Shown here: positions 51,197 through 60,100 of the stretch, one piece after another
Layout: each line of letters starts with the position of its first letter
How positions within the stretch are numbered: the stretch's first letter is position 1
NCBI RefSeq assembly: GCF_000192745.1
Contig: NC_015259.1
Span: forward strand, 4,169,001 to 4,233,000
Origin: Polymorphum gilvum SL003B-26A1
Lineage (GTDB): Bacteria > Pseudomonadota > Alphaproteobacteria > Rhizobiales > Stappiaceae
Direction: 5' to 3'
DNA: 64,000 bases
The notes under the pieces: generated by a model
What the model was told of the DNA's origin: nothing
The model's database searches: none
Seen by the model: the letters and a program-made list of their open reading frames with translations, nothing else
Position numbers and translations under genes: made by a program

Positions 51197-52291
51197 ATGA
51201 TGGAGACGGATCCCCCTCACCTGCGGCGCGGCTGGACGACCGGCGCCTGCGCGACCGGCGCGGCCAAGGCGGCCTTCGAGGCGTTGGCGACGGGAACCTT
51301 TCCCGATCCCGTCGAGATCGCCCTGCCGCGCGGCGGCACGGTCGCCTTCTCCCTCGCCGGGCATCGCCTGGCGCCGGGCGAGGCTCAGGCCTCCATCGTC
51401 AAGGACGCCGGCGACGATCCCGACGTCACCCACGGCGCGCTGGTCGGCGCAACCGTTCGTCCGGGTGCGCCGGGCAGCGGCGTGACCTTCCGCGCCGGCC
51501 CCGGCGTCGGCACGGTGACCCGGCCCGGCCTGCCGATCCCACCGGGCGAGCCGGCGATCAATCCGGTGCCGCGCGCGATGATGGCTGCCGCCATCGCCGA
51601 GGTCAGCGCGCGCACCGGCCTTCCCGGCGACGTCGAGATCGAGGTCTCGATCGAGAGCGGCGAGGAGCTGGCGAAGAAGACGCTCAACCCGCGCCTTGGC
51701 ATCGTCGGCGGCCTGTCGGTGCTCGGCACCACCGGCATCGTGCGACCGTTCTCCTGCGCCGCTTGGATCGCCTCGATTCACCGCGGCATCGACGTTGCCC
51801 GCGCCAGCGGCCTCGGCCATGTCGTCGGCGCCACCGGCGCGACCTCGGAGGCGGCCGTGCGGGCGCGCTACGCCCTCGACGACGCTGCCTATCTCGACAT
51901 GGGCGATTTCGCCGGCGGGCTGCTGAAATACCTGCGCGCCCATCCCGTTGCCCGGCTGACGCTCGCCGGCGGCTTCGCCAAGTTCACCAAGCTCGCCCAG
52001 GGCGCGCTGGATCTGCATTCGGCGCGCAGTCGGGTCGATGCGGGCTTCCTCGCCGGACTGCTGGCCGAGGCCGGCGCCTCGCCCGACCTGATCGATCACG
52101 CGGCACACGCCAACACGGCCAAGGAGATCGTCGACCGCGCCGTCGGAGAAGGGCTCGATCTCGGCACGCCGCTGGCGTTCAGGACCCGTGCGGCGGTGCG
52201 CGCCATCCTGCGCGACGCGCCGGTCGCCGTCGAGGTGCTGGTGGTCGACCGCGACGGCCGGGTGCTCGGGGAGACGGGCTTCGATGGCTGA
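51197..52291 (+). CDS. cbiD: Cobalt-precorrin-5B C1-methyltransferase CbiD
   Basis: CbiD methylates C1 in the cobalt-first pathway and replaces CobF of the oxygen-dependent route. From the first ATG at 51197 it has 364 residues (the next ATG, at 51200, is as likely). Family motifs include LRRGWTTGACATGAAKAAFE, VPRAMMAAAIAEV-type sequence, KKTLNPRLGIVGGLSVLGTT and GATSEAAVRARYALDDAAYL. No ribosome binding site is obvious. Confidence 0.93.
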   Translation: MMETDPPHLRRGWTTGACATGAAKAAFEALATGTFPDPVEIALPRGGTVAFSLAGHRLAPGEAQASIVKDAGDDPDVTHGALVGATVRPGAPGSGVTFRAGPGVGTVTRPGLPIPPGEPAINPVPRAMMAAAIAEVSARTGLPGDVEIEVSIESGEELAKKTLNPRLGIVGGLSVLGTTGIVRPFSCAAWIASIHRGIDVARASGLGHVVGATGATSEAAVRARYALDDAAYLDMGDFAGGLLKYLRAHPVARLTLAGGFAKFTKLAQGALDLHSARSRVDAGFLAGLLAEAGASPDLIDHAAHANTAKEIVDRAVGEGLDLGTPLAFRTRAAVRAILRDAPVAVEVLVVDRDGRVLGETGFDG

Positions 52292-53075
52292 GGCACACCT
52301 GCTGCTGCTCGCCGGCACGGCGGAGGCCCATGCCCTTGCCCGCCGCCTGGCGCAGGCCCTGCCGGGCGTCCGCCTGACCGTCTCCTTCGCCGGCGCCGTC
52401 TCGCGCCTGCCCGACCTCGGCGTGCCGACCCGCGTCGGCGGCTTCGGCGGTGCGGACGGACTTGCCGACCACCTGCGCGAGCACGGCGTGTCGCTGGTCA
52501 TCGACGCCACCCATCCCTTTGCCGCGCGGATGAGCCGCAACGCCGCCGCCGCCTGCGCCGCGACGGGCGTAGCGCTGCTGCGCCTCGAACGGCCGCCGTG
52601 GCACGCCGTCGCGGGTGACGCCTGGACCGAAGTCGACGATCTGGACGCGGCGGCCGCAGCCCTGCCGTCCGGCGCGCGGGCGTTCCTCGCCGTCGGTCGC
52701 AGGGACCTCGCCTGCTTCGCCGCGCGCGCCGACCTGTGGTGCCTCGTCCGCATGATCGAGCCGCCCGACCCCGGAACCCTGCCCGCCCCGTGGACCGTTC
52801 TGCTGGCGCGGCCTTCGGACGACGTTGCGCAGGAGGAGGCGCTGATGCGACGCCACGCGATCACCCATGTCGTCGCCAAGAACAGCGGCGGCGCGCGCGC
52901 CTATGCCAAGCTTGCGGCTGCGCGCCGTCTGGGCCTGCCCGTCGTGCTGGTGCGCCGGCCGACGCTTCCTCCGGCGCTTCCCCCGGTGCCGTGCGTCGAC
53001 ACGCTCGACGTGGCCGTGGCGGAGGCGCGGCGCCTGCTGGGGGACGGGGCGAACGGAGGCCTCAGGCGGACCTGA
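52284..53075 (+). CDS. cobK: Precorrin-6A reductase CobK/CbiJ
   Basis: CobK reduces precorrin-6A with NADPH. The 263-residue protein begins HLLLLAGTAEAHALARRLAQ, with the family GGxxGADGLADHL, VIDATHPFAARMSRNAAAAC and HVVAKNSGGARAYAKL regions. It overlaps cbiD by 8 bp and its 3' end overlaps the convergent wecG-like gene by 14 bp. Confidence 0.93.
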   Translation: MAEAHLLLLAGTAEAHALARRLAQALPGVRLTVSFAGAVSRLPDLGVPTRVGGFGGADGLADHLREHGVSLVIDATHPFAARMSRNAAAACAATGVALLRLERPPWHAVAGDAWTEVDDLDAAAAALPSGARAFLAVGRRDLACFAARADLWCLVRMIEPPDPGTLPAPWTVLLARPSDDVAQEEALMRRHAITHVVAKNSGGARAYAKLAAARRLGLPVVLVRRPTLPPALPPVPCVDTLDVAVAEARRLLGDGANGGLRRT

Positions 53076-53853
53076 GCCGTCCCTGCTGTCTGCGGTGCTG
53101 GCGGCGGATCTCGAGCAGGAAGCGGACGACGCCGACCGTATAGCGCCGGCCGAGCCGACGCGGCTCCTGCAGCAGGCGGAACAGCCATTCGAGGCCCATC
53201 GCCTGGACCGGTTTCGGCGCCCGCACGACCTCGCCCGACAGGAAGTCGAACAGGGCGCCGACGCCCATGCAGACGGTCGGCGCGAGGCGGTCGCGGTTGT
53301 CCGCGATGAAGCGTTCCTGCAGCGGGTTGCCCATTGCCACCAGCAGCAGGTCGGCGCGGGCAGCGTTGACCGCGTCGATGACCGCGGGGCGTTCCGCCTC
53401 GCCGAAATAGCCGTCGCGATGGCCGACGACCTCATGCTGCGGGTAGGTCTGCGACAGGTGCCGCGCGGTGCCCTCGACCGAGGCCGGCCGCGCGCCCAGA
53501 AGATAGATGCGCAGCGGCACGCCGATCGACGCCAGCAGGTCGGGGACGAAATCGGTGCCGTTCAGGTTGGCGGGAAAGCCGGAACCGGTCAGGATCCGGC
53601 TGGCAATGTCGACGCCGATGCCGTCGTTCAGCAGGATCATTCTGCCGAGCGTCTCGGCATAGGCCGGGTCGTCGATCGCCAGCAGGGCCGTATGCGCATT
53701 GCAGATGGCGAAATCGGCCTTGCGGCGCAGCAGGATCGCCGTGCGCACAAGGTCAACGGCCTGCGCCCGCGTGAGCTTGTTCAGTCCGAGCGGCCCGATC
53801 TGGACAACTTCTGTCCCGGCCGGCACGCCGGGGCTTGGGGTCGACATCAACAT
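53062..53853 (-). CDS. WecG/TagA/CpsF-family glycosyltransferase
   Basis: This GT26-type enzyme adds a sugar to a lipid-linked precursor early in cell-surface polysaccharide synthesis. From the ATG at 53853 (tgagg upstream) it is 263 residues. Motifs are FAICNAHTALLAIDDPAYAE, LLNDGIGVDIASRILTGSGF, NGTDFVPDLL and LVAMGNPLQERFIADN. An ATG at 53922 would give a longer form without support. It starts the polysaccharide locus, divergent from the Wzz-like gene. No initiating phosphosugar transferase is in the window. Confidence 0.88.
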   Translation of the reverse strand: MLMSTPSPGVPAGTEVVQIGPLGLNKLTRAQAVDLVRTAILLRRKADFAICNAHTALLAIDDPAYAETLGRMILLNDGIGVDIASRILTGSGFPANLNGTDFVPDLLASIGVPLRIYLLGARPASVEGTARHLSQTYPQHEVVGHRDGYFGEAERPAVIDAVNAARADLLLVAMGNPLQERFIADNRDRLAPTVCMGVGALFDFLSGEVVRAPKPVQAMGLEWLFRLLQEPRRLGRRYTVGVVRFLLEIRRQHRRQQGRLRSA

Positions 53854-54209
53854 GGAATGCCTCAGGAGCCAGAGATCATGTTCTCTTATGTCGCCCGACG
53901 ATGGATCTGCACTGCTGAACAAGAAATTAAAAATTAAAATACATTACCTTTACTGTTACTTCTTCGTAATTGAGGCGGATGGATTTCGTCATACTTTTTT
54001 ACGATCTGTTCAGCATGGCGGGAGTGCTTGACGTTCTGGCACGACGATGCCGCGTACAATCCTGGCGGTTTGGGGTCTTTGCGACTTGTTAATCATGTTT
54101 GACCAGGATTTGCGCAGTGGCAGCGCCCGGAGCGCATGCCGTCCAACCGTTCCGTTCGTCAGTCCTTTTCCTCGAGGGTTCTCGGGCATCGCGCAACCGG
54201 CCGCCGACC
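53854..54209. other. Divergent intergenic region of the polysaccharide locus
   Basis: No gene is supported. The part from about 53920 to 54010 is AT-rich, which fits a divergent promoter region for the WecG-like and Wzz-like genes. A TACAAT box lies at 54055-54060, but the nearest CTTGAC is about 22 bp away, too far for a standard promoter. Confidence 0.4.
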
Positions 54210-56231
54210 ATGATCGAAATCTCCGACATCCCAGGACTGCTGCGACGGCGCCTTCCCTGGGTCCTGGCCGCGACCGGCGCCTGCGCCGCCCTGGCGTTCG
54301 CCTACGGCGTACTTAAAACGCCAGTCTATCGTGCCTCCGCCGAACTCCTGATCGAACCCCAGAGCCTGCAGATCGCGGCTGCCGATTTCGGTGCCCGCGA
54401 CAGCAGTTCGCCCCTCGAAACGCTCGACATCGACAGTCAGGCCTATGTGCTGCTTTCGGTACCTGTCCTCGACGCGGTCGCACGCAAGCTCGATCTCGAT
54501 GCCGACCCGGTCCTGTCCAGGCCCCGCCTTCTTGCACGCCTGCTGCCGCGGCTCGCCGGGTCCGCGGCGTCCGAGGACCGGCGGGCGGCGACCATCGATG
54601 CCCTGCGCCGGATCGTGCAGGTCAATCGCGTCGAACGCACCTTCGTGTTCCAGATCGTGGCAAGCCACCCCGACCGCCTGCGCGCCGCCGCGATCGCCAA
54701 CGAGACCGCGAGCGCCTACCTCCAGCAGACGCGCCAGGCGCGCGCCGAGGGCTACCTGCGCGCCAGTCAGTCGCTGCAGGCCCAGGCCCTGAGCCTCAAG
54801 GTGCGGGTCGAGGCGGCCGAGGCGGCGGTCGAGACATACCGCGCCGAGAACGGCCTGATCAGTACCACCCAGCGCGGCCTCGTCGTCGACCAGCAGCTCC
54901 AGGACATCAACACCCAGTTGACCCAGGCGCGGGTCGATCTGGAGAAGGCCCGCACCACCTACGATCTGGTGCGGGCCCTGAGTCCTGCCGACATCGAGGC
55001 CGGGGCGGTGCCGCAGAACGTGTCCAACCCCGTACTGAGCTCCCTGCGCGTCCAGTATGCCCGGATCGCCGAACGCGAGGCGCAGGCCGCGACGACGCTA
55101 GGGGCCAACCATCCCGAGATGCGCGAACTGCAATCCCAGTTGCAGAACGTCCGCCGCCTGATCTCCGACGAACTGACGCGCATGCAGCGCACGATCCGCT
55201 CGGACTTCGAGCGCGCGCAGGCGACGGTCCTCGGCCTCGAGGCCCGGACCGATCAGCTCAAGGTCGCCAATTCCGACCAGGGCAAGGCCCAGATCGAACT
55301 GCGCCAGTTGGAGAGCGAAGCGGCCAGCAGCCGCAACGTCTATGACCAGTTTCTCAAGCGGGCCAGGGAACTGGAAGAGCAGCAGGACATCGATACCAAC
55401 AACTCCCGCGTCCTGTCGCCCGCTCAGCCCCCCGCAAGCCCCACGGCGCCGTCGAAGATCCTGCTGCTGATCGCCGGGGCCATCTTCGGCTTCGGCACAG
55501 CCTCGGGCGCCATCGTCGGCCTGGAAATCGTCAGCGGCCGGCTCAATTCCGAGCGCGATCTGGTGACATGGACCGGCGCACCGATCCTGACCTGCCTGCC
55601 TGCGGCTCCGGCTGGCCCGCCGAGACGAACCGGTCCGCCGGCCCCCGTCGATCCGAACGTGCGCTATTTCGCCCTGACCCGCATCGCCTATGCCCTGCGC
55701 TATTCTCTCGGCGAGGACCTGCCGGCGAACATCCTGATCCTGCCGACCAGCAACGACGTCGACACGCTTCCGCTCAGCCGCGACATCGCGGCGAGCCTCC
55801 ACGACATGAACGAGGAGGTCCTGTTTGCCAGGGCAGCCCATGCGCCGGCCGACCGGCCGGCGCCGCGCGGCCCGTTGTCCTGGTTCGCCCGGACACCGGC
55901 GAAGGGGCCGGTCGAGCCGGACCGGCCGCGCCGCGCCGCGCTTCCCTCCGACACCGCGCTGTCGCGCTACCTGACCGTCGAGCGGGTCAACGACCGGCGG
56001 AAATATGCCGCGCCGGCCACGGTCACGCGGGAGGACCAGGACTTCCTTCTCGTCGACTGCGGTCCGACGCAGACCAATCCGATCCTCCCCGTGCTGCTCA
56101 GGAACTGCGACGCCATCGTCCTCGTGAGCCAGATCGGAAAGACGCGCCTTTCGGACCTCGACCGGACGCTTGCCTATCTTCAGCCCTGGCAGGATCGGGT
56201 GATCGGAAATGTGGTCCTCGAAGCCGCTTGA
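54210..56231 (+). CDS. Wzz/GumC-like chain-length protein with a degenerate BY-kinase domain
   Basis: Polysaccharide co-polymerases of this type set chain length and link synthesis to export. The ATG at 54210 gives 673 residues. The first membrane helix is about 15-35, then a large periplasmic coiled-coil region (180-390, with LGANHPEMRELQSQLQNVRR). The second helix is about 417-439, preceded by the Pro-rich LSPAQPPASPTAPSK. The cytoplasmic part (487-673) has the fold of a tyrosine autokinase. However, at the Walker A position (about 508-523) it reads ILILPTSNDVDTLPLS with no GxGKS, while the Walker B-like DFLLVDCGP remains, so it should not bind ATP normally. Confidence 0.87.
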   Translation: MIEISDIPGLLRRRLPWVLAATGACAALAFAYGVLKTPVYRASAELLIEPQSLQIAAADFGARDSSSPLETLDIDSQAYVLLSVPVLDAVARKLDLDADPVLSRPRLLARLLPRLAGSAASEDRRAATIDALRRIVQVNRVERTFVFQIVASHPDRLRAAAIANETASAYLQQTRQARAEGYLRASQSLQAQALSLKVRVEAAEAAVETYRAENGLISTTQRGLVVDQQLQDINTQLTQARVDLEKARTTYDLVRALSPADIEAGAVPQNVSNPVLSSLRVQYARIAEREAQAATTLGANHPEMRELQSQLQNVRRLISDELTRMQRTIRSDFERAQATVLGLEARTDQLKVANSDQGKAQIELRQLESEAASSRNVYDQFLKRARELEEQQDIDTNNSRVLSPAQPPASPTAPSKILLLIAGAIFGFGTASGAIVGLEIVSGRLNSERDLVTWTGAPILTCLPAAPAGPPRRTGPPAPVDPNVRYFALTRIAYALRYSLGEDLPANILILPTSNDVDTLPLSRDIAASLHDMNEEVLFARAAHAPADRPAPRGPLSWFARTPAKGPVEPDRPRRAALPSDTALSRYLTVERVNDRRKYAAPATVTREDQDFLLVDCGPTQTNPILPVLLRNCDAIVLVSQIGKTRLSDLDRTLAYLQPWQDRVIGNVVLEAA

Positions 56232-57519
56232 CAGGGGCCGGAGTCAGGCCCTCGCCCTGCCGCCTGTCGGACGTCCACGGACCGACGTCACGGATGGGAG
56301 CCGTTGGCTTGCCCTGGTCTACGCGGTTGCCCTCGGCTGTCTGCTGTTCAATCTCGTGCTCGCCTTCGTCAACACCCGCGTCGCCGGCATCTCGCCGAAC
56401 CACGTGATGCTGGCGGAGGTCGCCCTGATCGGAGCTGCCCTGCTGCTGGTCCTGGATCGCCAGGCAGCCTTCTATGCCGTTCTCGTCGTCTATTTCGCCT
56501 ACATGGCCCTGATTCTGACGATGCGACCGGAACTCGATCTCAAGGCGGTCCGCGACGCGCTCATCCCGATCGTGTTCTACTTTCTCGGCCGCCGGATGAC
56601 CGACATCCGCGACGTCGACCGCCTGGTGATGTGGTCGGCGGGGGTGGTGGTCCTGGTCGCTCTGGTCGAATACCTGTTCTTCGATACCTTCATCGCCAAC
56701 GTGAACATCTTCGATTACTACGTCGCCCGCGGCACGGTCGAGCAGGGCGACAATTTCCTCGAAGATTCAAAGCTGTTCATCAGCGGCGTGCGCATGGAGG
56801 GACGCAATTTCCTGGCCTTCCTCGGCACGCACCGGGTGTCCTCGGTCTTCCTCGAGCCGGTGTCGATGGGCAATTTCGGCGCCTTTCTGCTCATGTGGGC
56901 GCTGTTTCGCGCCGACATGGCCCGGCGCTGGCTGCTGGTCGCCGCTGCCGCTGCGATCATCGTCCTCGGCGACGCCCGCTTCGGCATGTTCGTCTGCCTC
57001 GCCTTCCTCGCCGTGGCGCCGTTCTACCGGCTGGCGCCGCGTGCAGTGCTTCTGCTCGCCCCGGTGATGGTGGCTCTGGCGCTGGCGATCTACGGCTCCT
57101 CGACCGGCCAGGTGGTCTGGGAGGACAATCTCGCCGGACGCTGGCTGCATTCCGCCCGCCTTCTGCTGAAGCTCGACTGGGCAGCCGGCTTCGGCGTTTC
57201 GCCGGAAGACCTGTTCCTGGCCGACAGCGGCTACGCCTACACGCTGCACCAGATCGGTCTCGTCGGCGCGCTGGGACTGTGGGCGGCCTATGTCTTCGCC
57301 GGCGTCAAGGCCGACAGGGCCTGGCAGTTCAAGGTGCTGACCGTCACCTACATCTGCCTGCTGATGATCGTCTCGAACTCGCTCTATTCGATCAAGACGG
57401 CGGCGCTGCTGTGGATCTGCGCCGGGGCGGCCGATGTGTGGGCGGGGCCGGCCGGCGCCCGCAGGCCCGCGCGCTCAAAGCCCGCGCCCGACGTCGCACG
57501 CTACAGCGCGTCGCGATAG
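56209..57519 (+). CDS. Polysaccharide polymerase (Wzy/O-antigen ligase-like)
   Basis: This 436-residue membrane protein has about ten hydrophobic segments, starting LALVYAVALGCLLFNLVLAF. A larger periplasmic loop lies around 150-200 (FFDTFIANVNIFDYYVARGT to FLGTHRVSSVFLEPVSMGNF). The layout and the EPVSMGNFG-type motif match polymerases that join repeat units in the periplasm. The start overlaps the Wzz-like gene by 23 bp. Its end overlaps the convergent glycosyltransferase by 19 bp. Confidence 0.78.
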   Translation: MWSSKPLDRGRSQALALPPVGRPRTDVTDGSRWLALVYAVALGCLLFNLVLAFVNTRVAGISPNHVMLAEVALIGAALLLVLDRQAAFYAVLVVYFAYMALILTMRPELDLKAVRDALIPIVFYFLGRRMTDIRDVDRLVMWSAGVVVLVALVEYLFFDTFIANVNIFDYYVARGTVEQGDNFLEDSKLFISGVRMEGRNFLAFLGTHRVSSVFLEPVSMGNFGAFLLMWALFRADMARRWLLVAAAAAIIVLGDARFGMFVCLAFLAVAPFYRLAPRAVLLLAPVMVALALAIYGSSTGQVVWEDNLAGRWLHSARLLLKLDWAAGFGVSPEDLFLADSGYAYTLHQIGLVGALGLWAAYVFAGVKADRAWQFKVLTVTYICLLMIVSNSLYSIKTAALLWICAGAADVWAGPAGARRPARSKPAPDVARYSASR

Positions 57520-58673
57520 AGGTCGTCGTACCGGCGGACGGTTTCCCCCCAGCCGTGCTGCGCGGCCGAGGCGATGGCGCGCTGGCGGGTCGCGTCGGGT
57601 GCGGCACCCAGCCCGGCCCAGGCGGCCAGGATCTCCTGCGCGGCGCGTTCCGGCTGTGCGAAGGCGGCAAGACGGATCAGGTCGTGCTTCCTGGCCAGCG
57701 CGCGAAAGGCCGTGTTGGCCTCGACCACCGGCACCAGCCCGGCGCTCAGCGCCTCGATCAGCGCGATGCCGAAGCCCTCGTAGTCGGAGGCGCTGGCGAA
57801 CAGGCTGCAGCGGCCCAGGATCCGCCGGATCTCCTCGTCGCTTGGACGGACATGCAGGCTGACCGCCTGCGACAGCCCGCGCGCGGCGATCATGCCGGCG
57901 ACGTCCTCTACGCTCCAGTCCGAGGCGCTGCCGGCGATGTGCAGGTGCCAGCCGTCGTCCTTGCGCAGCAGGGCCGCCATGGCGTCCAGCAGCAGGTCCA
58001 GCCGCTTGTTGCGGGAGAACCGGCCGATACTGACCAGGCCCTTGACCGGCTCCGATGCGGACGCAGCGGCGAACTTGTCCAGGTCGGCGCCGTTCTCGAT
58101 CAGCCGAACGCGGCTGGGTGCGATGTGGCGGAAGGTCTCGAGATCGCTCTCGCTGCAGCAGGCGATGCCCCGGTAGCGGCTTGCCGAAAGGCGCGTCAAG
58201 GTGTTGAACCAGACGGCCTTCAGCGCCCGGTGTCTGTCCGTGTGGAAGAAGCCGCCATGGGTGGTGGCGATCAGCCGGCGGCCGTGCAGTGGCGCGCCCA
58301 GCGCCAGCGCGTCGAAGAAGAAGTCGACCGCGTGGACATGCACAAGATCGGCACTGCGGATCTCGCGGAAGACCTGCGGGGCGAGCGGATAGCGGCTCGA
58401 TCCGCGATAGGGGATGCGCACGATCTCGGCGCCGTCCAGCGTGTCGCGCGCCGGCAGCACGTCCTGCGGCGCCGTAAACAGTCGGTCGAGGGTGACGATC
58501 TTCACCCGGGCGAAACGCCCGACCTGCCGGCGCACCAGATTGCGGACGAAATCCTCCAGCCCGCCGACCATCGGATGGTACTGGCGCACGACATGGACCA
58601 GCACCCGACCGGCGAAGACGTCGTCCGCCCCGGGTTCCGCCACCGCCACGGGGTCTTGCGCCATGGCGTTCAT
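57501..58673 (-). CDS. GT4-family glycosyltransferase
   Basis: This 390-residue GT-B enzyme should transfer a sugar to the growing repeat unit. It shows the N-terminal VLVHVVRQYHPMVGGLEDFV, a mid-region VSIGRFSRNKRLDLLLDAMA (start of the nucleotide-sugar domain) and the late SASDYEGFGIALIEALSAGL, the EX7E motif. The start overlaps the deacetylase stop (ATGA). The donor and acceptor cannot be told from sequence. Confidence 0.88.
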   Translation of the reverse strand: MNAMAQDPVAVAEPGADDVFAGRVLVHVVRQYHPMVGGLEDFVRNLVRRQVGRFARVKIVTLDRLFTAPQDVLPARDTLDGAEIVRIPYRGSSRYPLAPQVFREIRSADLVHVHAVDFFFDALALGAPLHGRRLIATTHGGFFHTDRHRALKAVWFNTLTRLSASRYRGIACCSESDLETFRHIAPSRVRLIENGADLDKFAAASASEPVKGLVSIGRFSRNKRLDLLLDAMAALLRKDDGWHLHIAGSASDWSVEDVAGMIAARGLSQAVSLHVRPSDEEIRRILGRCSLFASASDYEGFGIALIEALSAGLVPVVEANTAFRALARKHDLIRLAAFAQPERAAQEILAAWAGLGAAPDATRQRAIASAAQHGWGETVRRYDDLYRDAL

Positions 58674-59713
58674 GCCGCCACGCCCAGCCGCACGGCCGGC
58701 GTACCGCCCCGGCTCGCCAGCGCGCGGAACACGCCGTGCAGGCCGCACATCGCCTGCGCCAGCCCGTCCTCGGTGTATTCGGCATCCTGGCGCGGGATGA
58801 GATAGGGATCCTCGCCATGCTCGGGAAACAGGCAGCCCGGTTCGGTGGTCATCGCCGCCCGGAAGCCCAGCGCTTTGACGATGTCGGCCTCGCGCCGACC
58901 GGTGATCGACGGCGGGCCGTAGGGATAGGCGAAATAGGGTACCTCGCGCTGCAGCCGCTCTTCCAGGAAGCGCTTGTTGTCGCCGATGTCGGTGGCGACC
59001 TCGTCCGCCGACAGGAGGCCGAGGGCGCGGTGGGTGGTGGTGTGCGCGCCGATCTCGATCAGCGGATGCCGGTCCGCCTGGATCATCTCCCGTTCGGACA
59101 TGGCCAGCCGCTCGACTAGGTCGGGCATCCGCACGCCATGAGCGGCGAACGCGTCGTCGAGCAGGTCGACGCGCCGGAAGTCGTCCCAAACCCAGGCCGT
59201 CAGCCGGCGCAGCGCGGCGATCTTCGCATCCAGGTCGGCGCAGTCGAGCCGCATGCCGAGCGGCTCGACGTCGATCGCCTCGTTGCTCACGATCATGTCG
59301 CGCAGGCCCAGCCACCAGGCGTTGACGGTGCGCGTCACCATGCCGGTCGGCACGAAGATGATCGCCGGGGCCTCGTAGCGCTCCATCACCGGCAGAGCCA
59401 GCTCGAGATTGCTGCGGTAGCCGTCGTCGAAGGTCAGCACGACGAACGGCGGGCTGTCGGGATCGGCCAGCCGTTGCAGCGCCTCGCCGAAGCCGACGAT
59501 GTCGCGCCCGTCGGCGCGGACCGCCGCCAGCACGGCCTCGAAGTCGTCGATCCGGCAGCCCTGGTCCAGCATCGAATGCGGGCAATGGGTGAACTCGTGG
59601 AACATCAGGATCACGCCGCGCCCGCCGTAGATCCTGCCGATCAGCCCGGCCGCGCCGCTGTGGTACAGGAAGCGGAGCCCGTAGGTCTTCACCTGGCGCT
59701 TGATCTTTTCCAT
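58670..59713 (-). CDS. Polysaccharide deacetylase (NodB/CE4 type)
   Basis: The enzyme removes acetyl groups from N- or O-acetylated sugars. Taking the ATG at 59713 it has 347 residues. The metal and catalytic motifs are VVLTFDDGYRSN and IGAHTTTHRALGLLSADE (H-x3-H), followed by FAYPYGPPSITGR. ATGs at 59755 and 59776 are possible earlier starts and none has a clear ribosome binding site. No signal peptide is evident, so it may act in the cytoplasm on lipid-linked units, as some EPS deacetylases do. Confidence 0.85.
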   Translation of the reverse strand: MEKIKRQVKTYGLRFLYHSGAAGLIGRIYGGRGVILMFHEFTHCPHSMLDQGCRIDDFEAVLAAVRADGRDIVGFGEALQRLADPDSPPFVVLTFDDGYRSNLELALPVMERYEAPAIIFVPTGMVTRTVNAWWLGLRDMIVSNEAIDVEPLGMRLDCADLDAKIAALRRLTAWVWDDFRRVDLLDDAFAAHGVRMPDLVERLAMSEREMIQADRHPLIEIGAHTTTHRALGLLSADEVATDIGDNKRFLEERLQREVPYFAYPYGPPSITGRREADIVKALGFRAAMTTEPGCLFPEHGEDPYLIPRQDAEYTEDGLAQAMCGLHGVFRALASRGGTPAVRLGVAA

Positions 59714-60100
59714 GGCAGTCAGTCTCGGCGTGGCTCGGTGAAGGATTTCGGTCATCCTGGCGACGGGGCAATCCATGTCCGTGAATACGATCCGGCAGCA
59801 AACCGCCGGACGAGATCACTATACCCATGGTAGAATGAACAAGTCCTTGCGAGTCCGGACATGCGCACGGCGACGCCCGCCATGGCTAACGATCCCTTTC
59901 CGGGTGTGCGTGCAATTCGTTACCTTAACCATGCATTATGATTAACGTATAGAATTATCGCGAAATGTCCTCTAAAGCCTTTAATATCTTCAAATAACAG
60001 GAAAAGCCGGTCCGAATTCTTCGTCTGCCTTACGTCTTTTAAAGTTTTATCCGCTACATCCGGTGTTCATCCGGACAGCAGTGTCAAAGAGTTCCTCCCG
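59714..60100. other. AT-rich divergent intergenic region
   Basis: No gene is supported. From about 59920 to 60055 the DNA is markedly AT-rich (ttaaccatgcattatgatta and following) between the deacetylase and the plus-strand glycosyltransferase. It probably holds divergent promoters. Two TTAA boxes are present but with 13 bp between them, not the 7 bp of a CtrA site. Confidence 0.4.

Noticed and set aside
48896-52879. A 1327-codon open frame on the minus strand
   Set aside because: Only its last 436 codons form CobB, fixed by the ATG overlapping cobA. The rest is antisense to cbiD and cobK and has no protein-like features; long open frames are common in high-GC DNA.
54036-54050. Sigma-54-like sequence TGGCACGACGATGCC
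   Set aside because: The TGGCAC and TGC parts are one base too close, and the second box lacks the usual first T. No sigma-54 activator is nearby.
59925-59950. CtrA-type site (TTAA boxes) before the glycosyltransferase at 60101
   Set aside because: The spacing between the TTAA boxes is 13 bp, not 7.
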